Shown in pieces: positions 50,797-59,087 of a DNA stretch of 64,000 bases. Location: the IMG/VR virus record IMGVR_UViG_3300048589_001057, positions 1-64,000 of that record; one strand, 5' to 3'. Origin of the DNA: a virus. Below the pieces are notes generated by a model. The model saw only the letters and a list, made by a program, of their open reading frames with translations, ran no database searches and had not been told where the DNA came from. The translations under genes were made by a program, and so were the position numbers. Every line of letters begins with the position of its first letter. The stretch's first letter is position 1.

Positions 50797-51405
50797 ATGA
50801 CAAATTACAGAATCGCCTTATGTGGCCCCAGTGGTAGTGGGAAATCTACTTTAGCAAATGCCATAGCAACTCATTTGCAAATACCCTACAAAGAAAACAG
50901 CGCAGGACTCCTCCTCCCTAAGGAAGACCAGGATTTTCTGATCTCCAATTTTGGCTGGAAAAAATCTGGCCATTCTGATGTAATAGCTTTATCTCATACC
51001 AACCCGGCTTTTGGGTGGGAGTTCCAAACTCGCTTACTAGCTGCCAGGTCCAAGTTCATGCAGTCAAATGCCAATTACATCATTGACAGGAGTCCAGTGG
51101 ATAACCTGGTTTATTTTTTAATGCAAACGGCTTTACACTATCCACAGGAATCAGCAAAGTATTTCATTGAAGCTGCCCAATTGGCCGCCAGGAATTTAAC
51201 CCACCTTATTTTTATCCCCACCATGTTAACCGGGGAAATAGAGAATAATGGTTCTAGGGTAGCTAACTATTACTACCAACAGATGGTAACATCCATATTC
51301 GCCCACGTAATCCATACTTACTTCCAAGGAGTTAAATTCTTGGAGCTACCCACAAGTAATTTTGAGTTAAGGCGTAGTGCCACTCTTAAATTCTTGCACA
51401 CTTAA
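50797..51405 (+). CDS. P-loop kinase, putative dNMP kinase
   Basis: ATG 50797 is chosen because the protein then begins MTNYRIALCGPSGSGKSTLA, with the P-loop (GPSGSGKS) close to the start as in nucleotide kinases. An in-frame ATG 42 bases earlier would overlap the polymerase gene. A later motif YIIDRSPVDNLVYF matches the D-R-S-P/Walker-B-like region of deoxynucleotide kinase or NadR-type folds. In T4, gp1 dNMP kinase phosphorylates hydroxymethyl-dCMP; a similar role would suit the neighbouring TS-like genes. An unrelated small-molecule kinase is possible. Confidence 0.65.
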   Translation: MTNYRIALCGPSGSGKSTLANAIATHLQIPYKENSAGLLLPKEDQDFLISNFGWKKSGHSDVIALSHTNPAFGWEFQTRLLAARSKFMQSNANYIIDRSPVDNLVYFLMQTALHYPQESAKYFIEAAQLAARNLTHLIFIPTMLTGEIENNGSRVANYYYQQMVTSIFAHVIHTYFQGVKFLELPTSNFELRRSATLKFLHT

Positions 51406-51406
51406 A

Positions 51407-51422
51407 ACTATTAATTAGTAAA
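51407..51422 (+). promoter_or_regulatory. Leader motif variant ACTATTAATTAGTAAA
   Basis: A variant of ACTATTAATAATAAA with small changes, eight bases before the ATG at 51431. It precedes the mediator/SSB/RecA gene group. Confidence 0.4.
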
Positions 51423-51430
51423 TACCACAT

Positions 51431-51889
51431 ATGAAGAAACTACAAAAATATGCCAAAGCTTCCAGCTTAATGGATATAACTATTGTCCTGGATAATGGGG
51501 AGAAATTCAAGTTTAACCTATACCGAGAATTAGAAATTTCTGAAGAGAGGTTAAACTTTGAAGCCATGGAACAGCCATCATCATATGCTTTTCTAAGCAC
51601 CCTTTATCAGAAACTCATCAAAGTGGTAGATGATCGTAAGTTAGAAGCTTCTAAAGCTTGGGCTAAATACTATATCGCAGTAAAAGCAGATATTAATCCC
51701 AACACAGGGAGGAATTATGCAGATGACTTGGCTAAAGCCATGGCTGATGACAGTGATGAGTATGCTGAGGCAATGGAAGCTTATAGTACAGCAAAATACA
51801 AAGCTGGCTTACTACAAACATGTGTTTCTTCCTTTGAATCAAGAGCTAATTTAATCCAAACAATTTCAGCAAACAATCGTAAACATTAA
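51431..51889 (+). CDS. Hypothetical helical protein, possible UvsY-like recombination mediator
   Basis: The 152-residue protein is helical. It has a middle KAWAKYYIAVKAD segment, an acidic Ser/Asp-rich stretch, and a C-terminal pair of helices (YKAGLLQTCVSSFESRANLI). Gene order here is this gene, SSB, RecA, which parallels the T4 set uvsY, gene 32 and uvsX. The size is also close to UvsY (137 residues). Similarity in sequence is weak, so this is mainly a positional suggestion. It follows its own leader-motif variant. Confidence 0.5.
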   Translation: MKKLQKYAKASSLMDITIVLDNGEKFKFNLYRELEISEERLNFEAMEQPSSYAFLSTLYQKLIKVVDDRKLEASKAWAKYYIAVKADINPNTGRNYADDLAKAMADDSDEYAEAMEAYSTAKYKAGLLQTCVSSFESRANLIQTISANNRKH

Positions 51890-51892
51890 AAC

Positions 51893-52642
51893 ATGGGAAC
51901 AAAAAAGAAAGAGTCAGTAAAAGAAAGACTGGCCAAGAAAAGAAAAGAAATCGCCTCCAGGGGAAAGGGGCTAGATTTTATAATCCTTAAGGAAGGTACT
52001 TTAAGGGTTAGGCCCCTACCAGTAGGGGAGGACGAAGAATTCGGATTTGAAATAACCCAATTCTATTTGGGTGGTACTATCAAGGGGGTTATAAGCCCCT
52101 CCTCAGTTGGTCTGCCTTGTGCTCTTATGGAAAAGTACCTTGAATTAAAAGATTCAAAGGATGCTGGGGATAAGTCTTTAGCCAAAGCCCTTTCTCCAAA
52201 GAAAAAAACAGTTGTCCCAGTAATTGTATATGCAGATACTAAAGGGAAAACAGTAGACACTGAGAAGTCTACCGAAAATGGTAAACTGTTCTTAATTACC
52301 TCCGGAGTATATGCTAGTATGATTGATAGCTACCTGGATGAGGATGACTGGGGAGATTTTACCGATCCAATTAATGGCTACGACTTTAAAGTTACCCGTA
52401 CTGGCTCTGGTAGGTTCGATACTGAATACTCCTGCGTACCATGCCCAAAATCTCCTTTACCAAAACCCTACAAGAATAAGGTTATAAACCTCAAGGAGAT
52501 GGTCATGAATATTTTACCCACCTACGAGGAGACTCTGGAGAAACTTAATGAATTCCTTAATGAAGCCCCTCAGGATCAAGAGGAAGAGGAAGAAAGACCA
52601 GCCAGATTAAAAAAGAAAAAATCCCGTAAAAGCGATATCTAA
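51893..52642 (+). CDS. Single-stranded DNA-binding protein, gp32-like
   Basis: The 249-residue protein has a basic start (KKKESVKERLAKKRKEIASR) and a core with GTLRVRPLPVGEDEEFGFEI, like the R-x-L-P region of phage SSBs. It then has two Cys-containing segments (GLPCALMEKYLEL and YSCVPCPKSP) and an acidic-then-basic tail (EEEEERPARLKKKK). gp32-like proteins coat single-stranded DNA and coordinate polymerase, recombinase and helicase. Neighbours agree: it lies between a mediator-like gene and RecA. The C-terminal basic end after the acidic run is unusual for an SSB. Confidence 0.65.
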   Translation: MGTKKKESVKERLAKKRKEIASRGKGLDFIILKEGTLRVRPLPVGEDEEFGFEITQFYLGGTIKGVISPSSVGLPCALMEKYLELKDSKDAGDKSLAKALSPKKKTVVPVIVYADTKGKTVDTEKSTENGKLFLITSGVYASMIDSYLDEDDWGDFTDPINGYDFKVTRTGSGRFDTEYSCVPCPKSPLPKPYKNKVINLKEMVMNILPTYEETLEKLNEFLNEAPQDQEEEEERPARLKKKKSRKSDI

Positions 52643-52644
52643 AT

Positions 52645-54855
52645 ATGGCTAAGAAGTCAAAAAAGGGGGGTATTTTATCCCCCTTACAAATCCAGAAAAA
52701 ATACCCTGGTTCTGGTATAGCTACATCTATAGCCATACCATCCCTGGACACTCTTTGGATCCCCTCTCGGTGCTTACCCCTTAATTATGCCACTGGTGGG
52801 GGTATCCCCTACGGTAAAATCCTAGAAATCTATGGCCAGGAAAGCTCGGGTAAAACTCTAGCCGCTTTAGACTTTGGGTCGGTAGTTCAGGCTTTGGGTG
52901 GGGAGATTATGTACAATGATGCAGAGATGGCATTCACTATTGACTGGGCTATAAAAAATGGCCTAGACCCCAATAAAATACACCTTTACCCAGAAACTTC
53001 GGTGGAACTAATATCCGACTGGATAATGGATACAGCCATATCCATTAGGGCTAGGTTAGTAAAAAATGAGCCAATACTATTCATCCAAGATTCCATTGCC
53101 GCTTTAGATTGTATGGCCAATATCAATTCTTCCCAGACTGATTCCAAAGCTGAGATGGGTAATAGGGCTAAAGCTATCTATAAAATGGTAAGGATTAGGA
53201 ATCAAATGCTGGCTGAGATGGGAGTAACCTCAATTTTTATAAACCAGATAAGAAGTAATATCAAAGCCTCTACAAGCCGGTTCTCTGGGGTCGACCCCGA
53301 CTGCCTCCACTACAATACCCTAGTCCATCTTGTGGACGGTAGAACTTTACCCATTGGGGAAATCGTAAGGGGGAAAATTGCCGGTGAGGTTTGGAGTTAT
53401 AATGAAACTACTTTATCCGTAGAACCCAAGCCTATCATCGGCTGGGTGGAAAAAGAGAAGCTTGAACCCGGAGAAAAATGGCTATCCATCGTAACCAATG
53501 GGCCTGGAAGTAAAGGGGGGAAATTTGGTATTGTCTGTACGGAAAAACACGGTATATTCACTGCTTTTAAGGGTTGGGTTAATGCCCGAGATTTAAAGGT
53601 TGGGGATATGGTATTAACCTATGCCCCCTATAAAATCAATGGTACCCTCAGGGACTTCTTAGAGGGCTCGGCGATAGGGGATTCTTCCATTAGAGTAAGG
53701 GATACCAGTACGGCTAGGTATAGGCTACAAGATTCAGAACAGCCAGAATACCTACAGTGGAAGTTGAATTTACTATCCGAACATTACTCTTTTAAAGCCG
53801 AATACGATAGTCAATTGAATATCCGGTTTACCACTGATTACTCTACGGAGTGGGCTATCTTCGGGGCAAAATTCCCTAATCGTAATCCCTCAGCTTTATT
53901 CTGTAATACCCCTAATGCCTTAACCATGGCAGTTTGGTATATGGATGATGGACATCTATCCGACTCAGGGATTATAAGCATAGCCATATCCCCAAAGAGA
54001 GTTGACTTGCAGGAATTGGCGGAATGGTTGTCGGGGTATGGGTATATATGTAAACCCTATAAAAAGGGGATAAGGTTTAGTAATGACGGGGGTAAAAGAT
54101 TACACCGGCTTATTGCTAAATACGTCCCTGAATGCATGGCCCATAAACTTAAACCCGAATATCAGGGAATGCATGAGCCATTTGGGTTAACCTGCCACCC
54201 AGAAATTACCCCCCTACCCACTAAAGTGGTAAGTATCAATGGGGCTGGGGAAAGGCATTACCGGAAACTCCATAAGTACGACCTTACTATCCAAGATAAC
54301 CATAGCTTCTTCGCTGGCAGTGTTGGCCCAGGTTTCCTGGTACATAACACTACCCCTGGGGGTCAAGCCATGAAGTTTTTTGCCAGTATTAGGTTGGGTA
54401 TATATGCTGGTAGACAAATTAAGGAGAAGGTAGGGGGTTATGAAGACCGAGTGGGATCTGAAACTTCAGTAAGGGTTAAGAAGAATAAGGTAGCTCCCCC
54501 AAAGCCAACTTTTAAAGCCAAGATGTATTTTAATCCTGACTATGAGGCTAAGCCTCTTGGATTTGACAGGTATTTTGGATTAGGGGAATTACTTATTCGA
54601 ACTAATGTACTAAGCCGTAAGCCAAATAGCAGTATGATATACCTGGATGGTACTTTGATTGCCAGAGGTGAAAAGAGCTTAGATTTAAAACTGGCTAAAG
54701 ATGCTAAATTACGTAGAGCTTTGATAAAGGCTTCATCGATTAATACCGTATCCAAAACACGGAATAAACTCAATGGGTTATCCCATAATTTATACCCAGT
54801 AAAAACCAAGAAGTTCATCTCCCAATTAAATGATGAGGAAAATGAAGATGAGTAA
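52645..54855 (+). CDS. recA: RecA-family recombinase interrupted by an intein
   Basis: The 736-residue precursor contains a RecA of 387 residues when the intein is removed. The N-extein (1-219) has IYGQESSGKTLAALD (Walker A), LFIQDSIAALD (Walker B) and SIFINQIRS (L1). The C-extein (569-736) starts TTPGGQAMKFFASIRLGI, the RecA L2-adjacent motif. The insertion is at residue 220, directly before this Thr, a site in the DNA-binding region where inteins commonly occur. RecA pairs homologous strands for repair and recombination-dependent replication. The basic, acidic-ended C-terminus (QLNDEENEDE) is typical. Confidence 0.9.
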   Translation: MAKKSKKGGILSPLQIQKKYPGSGIATSIAIPSLDTLWIPSRCLPLNYATGGGIPYGKILEIYGQESSGKTLAALDFGSVVQALGGEIMYNDAEMAFTIDWAIKNGLDPNKIHLYPETSVELISDWIMDTAISIRARLVKNEPILFIQDSIAALDCMANINSSQTDSKAEMGNRAKAIYKMVRIRNQMLAEMGVTSIFINQIRSNIKASTSRFSGVDPDCLHYNTLVHLVDGRTLPIGEIVRGKIAGEVWSYNETTLSVEPKPIIGWVEKEKLEPGEKWLSIVTNGPGSKGGKFGIVCTEKHGIFTAFKGWVNARDLKVGDMVLTYAPYKINGTLRDFLEGSAIGDSSIRVRDTSTARYRLQDSEQPEYLQWKLNLLSEHYSFKAEYDSQLNIRFTTDYSTEWAIFGAKFPNRNPSALFCNTPNALTMAVWYMDDGHLSDSGIISIAISPKRVDLQELAEWLSGYGYICKPYKKGIRFSNDGGKRLHRLIAKYVPECMAHKLKPEYQGMHEPFGLTCHPEITPLPTKVVSINGAGERHYRKLHKYDLTIQDNHSFFAGSVGPGFLVHNTTPGGQAMKFFASIRLGIYAGRQIKEKVGGYEDRVGSETSVRVKKNKVAPPKPTFKAKMYFNPDYEAKPLGFDRYFGLGELLIRTNVLSRKPNSSMIYLDGTLIARGEKSLDLKLAKDAKLRRALIKASSINTVSKTRNKLNGLSHNLYPVKTKKFISQLNDEENEDE
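53302..54348 (+). mobile_element. Intein with LAGLIDADG-type homing endonuclease (in RecA)
   Basis: Residues 220-568 of the recombinase precursor form the intein. It starts with Cys220 and block A (CLHYNTLVHLVDGRTLPIGE). Block B has the T-x-x-H element (CTEKHGIFTA). Endonuclease motifs are degenerate LAGLIDADG helices LEGSAIGDSSIR and VWYMDDGHLSDSG. The C-terminal blocks are YDLTIQDNHSFFAGS and FLVHN. The last residues His-Asn and the following extein Thr complete a standard splicing site. All splicing residues look present, so it is probably active. The element moves by homing into intein-free recA alleles. Confidence 0.9.
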
Positions 54856-55732
54856 AATATTAATCATTGATGGAGATAATGCTCTTCACCGGGCTTATCA
54901 TAAATACGGGGGGTTTACCAATATATCAGGTAAACCCTCTTCCATTATATTTGGTTTCCCCTACATAGTTAGGTCAGCTATCGTTAGAATTAAACCCACT
55001 AAAGTATATGTAGTATTCGATGGTGGCCGTTCTGAGCATAGGTTAGCTTTACTACCTACTTACAAAGAAAGGGAACAAAAACTGGGGTTTGATTATGAAA
55101 ACTTCCAATCCCAAAAAGCCATAGCTATGAAGATAACGATGGACCTTGGGATAAGGGTAGTACATGGTAAAAGCTATGAAGCCGATGACCTTATTTATGG
55201 CTTATGCCGTAAGCATAATAAAAGCCATATTTGTATTCTCTCAGGAGACAAGGATTTTCACCAGCTAATATCCTCCACTATCAGTGTATATTCACCTCAC
55301 AAGGAAATAGAACTTACCCATAAGAATCTCCATAGGTATTTCCCTTACCATGCTGAAGAGGTAGTAGATTACCTTTGCTTAATAGGGGATAAGTCTGATA
55401 AGATTCCTGGCTATGGGGGCATTGGTGAAAAAAGGGCTAGGCAATTCCTGGATAAGTTTGGGTCTATCAAAAATTTTTTAAAATCATATAACCCAAGTAT
55501 GGGTAAAGCTCCAGACCCTATTAAGATGGCTTCCCTTTATAAGCTAAACCGGCAGTTAATTGACCTGCGTTTATTCTACCGTAAATTCCTGTTGGGTAAA
55601 ATGAAGTTGCCAATAAAAAACCCATACCCATTATTCCAACTACCAGCTGTTGCTCAAGTAGCTCGGGAATATGAAGTAAAAACTCTCCTGAAATCCGAGT
55701 TTATTCAAACTTTCAAAGACCTAGCCAAGTGA
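54848..55732 (+). CDS. 5'-3' exonuclease / RNase H (FEN-like)
   Basis: I choose ATG 54848 so that the protein starts MSKILIIDGDNALHRAYHKY, the first metal motif of the 5' nuclease family; an upstream in-frame ATG (54830) would lie inside recA. Other conserved blocks are VYVVFDGG, KSYEADDLIYGL and ICILSGDKDFHQLI (Asp pairs). The helix-hairpin-helix segment is GDKSDKIPGYGGIGEKRARQ. It removes primers and flaps, completing the role missing from the polymerase. It overlaps recA by eight bases and the SbcD gene by four. Confidence 0.85.
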   Translation: MSKILIIDGDNALHRAYHKYGGFTNISGKPSSIIFGFPYIVRSAIVRIKPTKVYVVFDGGRSEHRLALLPTYKEREQKLGFDYENFQSQKAIAMKITMDLGIRVVHGKSYEADDLIYGLCRKHNKSHICILSGDKDFHQLISSTISVYSPHKEIELTHKNLHRYFPYHAEEVVDYLCLIGDKSDKIPGYGGIGEKRARQFLDKFGSIKNFLKSYNPSMGKAPDPIKMASLYKLNRQLIDLRLFYRKFLLGKMKLPIKNPYPLFQLPAVAQVAREYEVKTLLKSEFIQTFKDLAK

Positions 55733-56709
55733 AGAACAAGAAAATAATAGCCTTATCAATCTCAGATATCCATATACACAAATGGAAATCCCATAATGAG
55801 GGAATGAAACGGACTAAGGATACCATGAAGATACTACAATACGTTTCGAATAAGGCCGAGGAATTATCGGTCCCCGTATTATGCCCGGGAGATTTATTCC
55901 ATGGGGAGGTAGGTCCAATACTATTATCCTTTGTTGAAGATCACTGGCCTTCCTACTTCAGGGAAAACTTCTTTGCCATTAGTGGTAATCATGATCAGGA
56001 AGAAAAATCATTTGTGGATAGTCAGCAACCCTCTATGGTTACCTACTTCCATAAAAAAGGTCTTCTTCAATGCCTAGACTTTGAGTATAGGGTATTACCT
56101 GATTTCTTTACTTATGGGATACCATATCTAACCTACAACAAGGGCCTACTACAAGCTATTGAAAACCTGGCAGTATCCACTTCAGATAACTACTACAAAA
56201 TATTAATGATACACACCGATTTATATGGGGCTAAAGAAAGTGATGGGCGTGAAGTGGGTACTGTTGAGGGTTTACCAAGGGATATGGGAAAACTTTTTGA
56301 ACCCTTCGATTTGGTGTTATGTGGCCATATTCATAAACCCCAGGAAATAATTCCCGGTAAGGTTATAATGGTTGGGGCTCCTCAACAACAAAGGAAGTCA
56401 GATGCGGATGGGGAGTTTGGTTACTGGGAAATATACTCAGACTTCTCCTATAAGTTTGTACCCCTAGACTGGCCCAGTAAATTCATGTTTTATAATGAAG
56501 GGGATATACCGGGAGATGATTATAACTATTGGATTATGAACCGAGCTGAGGGTGTTGGGGTGGTTGATGAAGACACCCTTGAATTTTCAAGTAAATCCAG
56601 TACTACCCACTTAGCAAAGGCCTTTCTAACGGCTACCGGAGAGAAAAGGTATTCCTATAAGAAGGCATTGATTAACACATTAAAGGAAGCTGATGATGAT
56701 ACATTTTAA
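55729..56709 (+). CDS. SbcD/Mre11-like nuclease (T4 gp47-like)
   Basis: The calcineurin-like phosphoesterase motifs are in order: ALSISDIHIH (D-x-H), VPVLCPGDLFHGE (GD), FFAISGNHDQ (GNHD), LMIHTDLYG (a His) and VLCGHIHKPQ (G-H-x-H). These metal ligands belong to Mre11/SbcD/gp47, which with SbcC/gp46 resects double-strand ends for recombination. Length of 326 is close to T4 gp47. The start codon overlaps the exonuclease gene by four bases, and the stop overlaps the SbcC gene by 17. Confidence 0.9.
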   Translation: MKNKKIIALSISDIHIHKWKSHNEGMKRTKDTMKILQYVSNKAEELSVPVLCPGDLFHGEVGPILLSFVEDHWPSYFRENFFAISGNHDQEEKSFVDSQQPSMVTYFHKKGLLQCLDFEYRVLPDFFTYGIPYLTYNKGLLQAIENLAVSTSDNYYKILMIHTDLYGAKESDGREVGTVEGLPRDMGKLFEPFDLVLCGHIHKPQEIIPGKVIMVGAPQQQRKSDADGEFGYWEIYSDFSYKFVPLDWPSKFMFYNEGDIPGDDYNYWIMNRAEGVGVVDEDTLEFSSKSSTTHLAKAFLTATGEKRYSYKKALINTLKEADDDTF

Positions 56710-58543
56710 TACTCTAGAGATTACAGGCTTTGGTTCGATGATAGAGCCATACACCTTGGATTTCACTAATCATGGTTTAGTATTAATTAAGGGGGAAAAC
56801 GGTGCGGGTAAAACTACTGGGTTCTCAGCCTTATTTTGGGTACTCTATGGGGAAACTCTTAAAAATAAATCCACAGTTAATACTTGGGAACACCTAAGGC
56901 CTAAAAATTACTTAGGTACAAAGGTAAGCCTAACTTTTAATCGCAAGGGTAAAAACCTACAGGTCATAAGGTGCCAGGAATACAAGGGGGATATAGTACC
57001 GGGAATCAAGGGGGCTAATCGTCTAATGGTATTGGATGAACATGGGAAAGAATTATTTCAGAACAAATCAAAGCCGGAATTGCAAAAGAAATTAACCCAG
57101 TTAATTGGCCTATCCCCGGACTTATTCAAATCATCCATTATCTTCGGCCAAAAGATGAAGAGGTTGGTTGACGAGGATGGGCCTACTAAAAAGAAAATAT
57201 TCGAAGAGGCCTTCGGTGTGGATTATATTAATCTGGCCAAGGATATAGCCTATAAGAAATTTAAGGCTTTAGAATCTGAACTTATACCCATGGATAGAGC
57301 TTTATTCGGTAAGCAATCTGCCAGGGAAACTCAGGTAGAGAATATAGAAAAGATTAAAGAGAGGATGGCTAACCATGAAACCACCAAGGCTACCCAGCTG
57401 GATAATTTAAAAAGCCAACTTAAGGCTATAAAAAAATCCCTGGAAGATTGTACTATGGGTAAGGAAGAATTCCTTATTCAGGATAAGAGTTTATCGGAAT
57501 TAAAAAATAAACTAGTAAAATCCAAACTGGCTTTTGATAAGTCCAAGTATACCCAATTATCTACCCAAGTAACTAAGGATGAGTATAAGATTAAAGAATA
57601 CGAAAAAGCCATACTTGAATACCAAAAGAACTTGGCCGGCCTATCAGAAACCGGACTTTGCCCATTCTGTGGAGCTAAAGTAAAGCCAAAGGAATTGGCT
57701 AATCACCAAGAAGAGATTACCTCTAAAATAACCCAATATGATATTGCATTACAAGAAGTCAAAAAGGCATCAAATGGGCATAAAAAGGAGTTAGCTAGTT
57801 TAATCAAACGGTTAAATAACATAGAATTAACTGAAAATAAAATTGATAGACTAGCATCGGATATATCCAAGCTATACAACTACCATCCGGAAAAAGAAAA
57901 GGCTTTACAAACTCAGATAAAAAATAAGAGGGGGGAAATAGCCTCTCTAAGGAAGTCAGTTATAAATTTTGGGCTGGAAGATGCTATAGGCGAACTCTCT
58001 AGATTAGAAAGTGAAACCAAAGTATTAGATAAGCAAGTAAAAGGGTTAAGAAGGAAATACCAAGTACAGGAATGGCTATATTCCAAGGCCCTATCCAACT
58101 CTGGGCTAAAAGCCTTCATTTTTAATCAAATGCTAAATAGCCTAAATATCATCTTGGAGAATTACGCCAAACAATTTGGTATTCGCCCATATTTCATGGT
58201 AGATATGGCTTCTGCCCGTAAGGACATAGTTTCATTTGCCTACATCAATGGTGCACCAGTATCATTTGCTGACCTTTCCGGTGGACAAGCACAATTAGCC
58301 AATATCATTACCGCTTTTGCAGCCCATGATTTAATTGCAAAAGGTAGATTTAATATCATGGTATTGGATGAGGTATTTGAATCTCTTAGCGCAACCAACG
58401 TTGAAATAGTCACGGAACTAATATCCAGTAAGGCCTTAAATCAACAAGTATTCCTAATCACCCATAATAAAGACTTCAAACCAACAGGTGCCCGTACACT
58501 AGAATTTACATTACAAGATGGGGTAACCAGGCCACTATTATAA
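56693..58543 (+). CDS. SbcC/Rad50-like ATPase (T4 gp46-like)
   Basis: The 616-residue protein has the N-terminal Walker A LIKGENGAGKTTGFSALFW. Long coiled coils (about 180-310 and 330-460) flank a zinc-hook GLCPFCGAK (Cys323-x-x-Cys326). At the C-terminus are the signature FADLSGGQAQLANI and Walker B IMVLDEVFESLS. It dimerises through the hook and partners with the adjacent SbcD-like nuclease in DNA-end processing. Length is near T4 gp46 (560), with somewhat longer coiled coils. Confidence 0.9.
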   Translation: MMIHFNTLEITGFGSMIEPYTLDFTNHGLVLIKGENGAGKTTGFSALFWVLYGETLKNKSTVNTWEHLRPKNYLGTKVSLTFNRKGKNLQVIRCQEYKGDIVPGIKGANRLMVLDEHGKELFQNKSKPELQKKLTQLIGLSPDLFKSSIIFGQKMKRLVDEDGPTKKKIFEEAFGVDYINLAKDIAYKKFKALESELIPMDRALFGKQSARETQVENIEKIKERMANHETTKATQLDNLKSQLKAIKKSLEDCTMGKEEFLIQDKSLSELKNKLVKSKLAFDKSKYTQLSTQVTKDEYKIKEYEKAILEYQKNLAGLSETGLCPFCGAKVKPKELANHQEEITSKITQYDIALQEVKKASNGHKKELASLIKRLNNIELTENKIDRLASDISKLYNYHPEKEKALQTQIKNKRGEIASLRKSVINFGLEDAIGELSRLESETKVLDKQVKGLRRKYQVQEWLYSKALSNSGLKAFIFNQMLNSLNIILENYAKQFGIRPYFMVDMASARKDIVSFAYINGAPVSFADLSGGQAQLANIITAFAAHDLIAKGRFNIMVLDEVFESLSATNVEIVTELISSKALNQQVFLITHNKDFKPTGARTLEFTLQDGVTRPLL

Positions 58544-58550
58544 AATAAAA

Positions 58551-59087
58551 ATGATTAACTCAAGACGGAAGGGTTCTAAGTCAGAGAGAATGGTTTCAAA
58601 GCTTTTTCAGGAATGGACTGGGTATGAATTTGCTAGAACCCCTGGATCAGGGGGAATGCAATGGCATAATAGGTCTCAGGTATCTGGAGATATAGTTTGC
58701 ACCGATGCCCTACATGCAACCAGGTTTGGATTTTCAGTTGAGACTAAATTCCACAAGGAAATAAATTTTGAACACCTTATTATGGGTTTGAAGGGGTCTT
58801 CTATACACAGCTTTTGGAATCAGGCTAACCGGGATGCACAAAGGGCTAAAAAAATTCCCATGCTTCTAATGAGGTACAATAGGATGCCAAAAAACTTACA
58901 TTTTATTTGTCTTCCTCAACCCTTTTTCTTGATGATTAAGGAACACCTAACTCTAGAGAATGAATACCTGATCTATTCAGGCCTAGATAGGATAGTAATA
59001 TTAAACTCCTGGGATTTTTTTAAATCTGATTACAAGATAATCCACAAACTTGCTAAAACCTTTTTAAAAAATGGGAAACTATCATAA
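58551..59087 (+). CDS. PD-(D/E)xK nuclease, possible Holliday-junction resolvase
   Basis: Residues 7-75 hold a PD-(D/E)xK-like core: GSKSERMVSKLFQEWTGYEF (the Glu helix), ARTPGSGGM, SGDIVCTD (the Asp) and FSVETKFHKE (E-x-K). This order is typical of Holliday-junction resolvase/VRR-Nuc type proteins and recombination nucleases. It follows SbcCD, consistent with recombination intermediate processing. A basic central stretch around residues 80-110 could contact DNA. Exact substrate cannot be told. The end overlaps the NusG-like gene by 17 bases. Confidence 0.7.
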   Translation: MINSRRKGSKSERMVSKLFQEWTGYEFARTPGSGGMQWHNRSQVSGDIVCTDALHATRFGFSVETKFHKEINFEHLIMGLKGSSIHSFWNQANRDAQRAKKIPMLLMRYNRMPKNLHFICLPQPFFLMIKEHLTLENEYLIYSGLDRIVILNSWDFFKSDYKIIHKLAKTFLKNGKLS

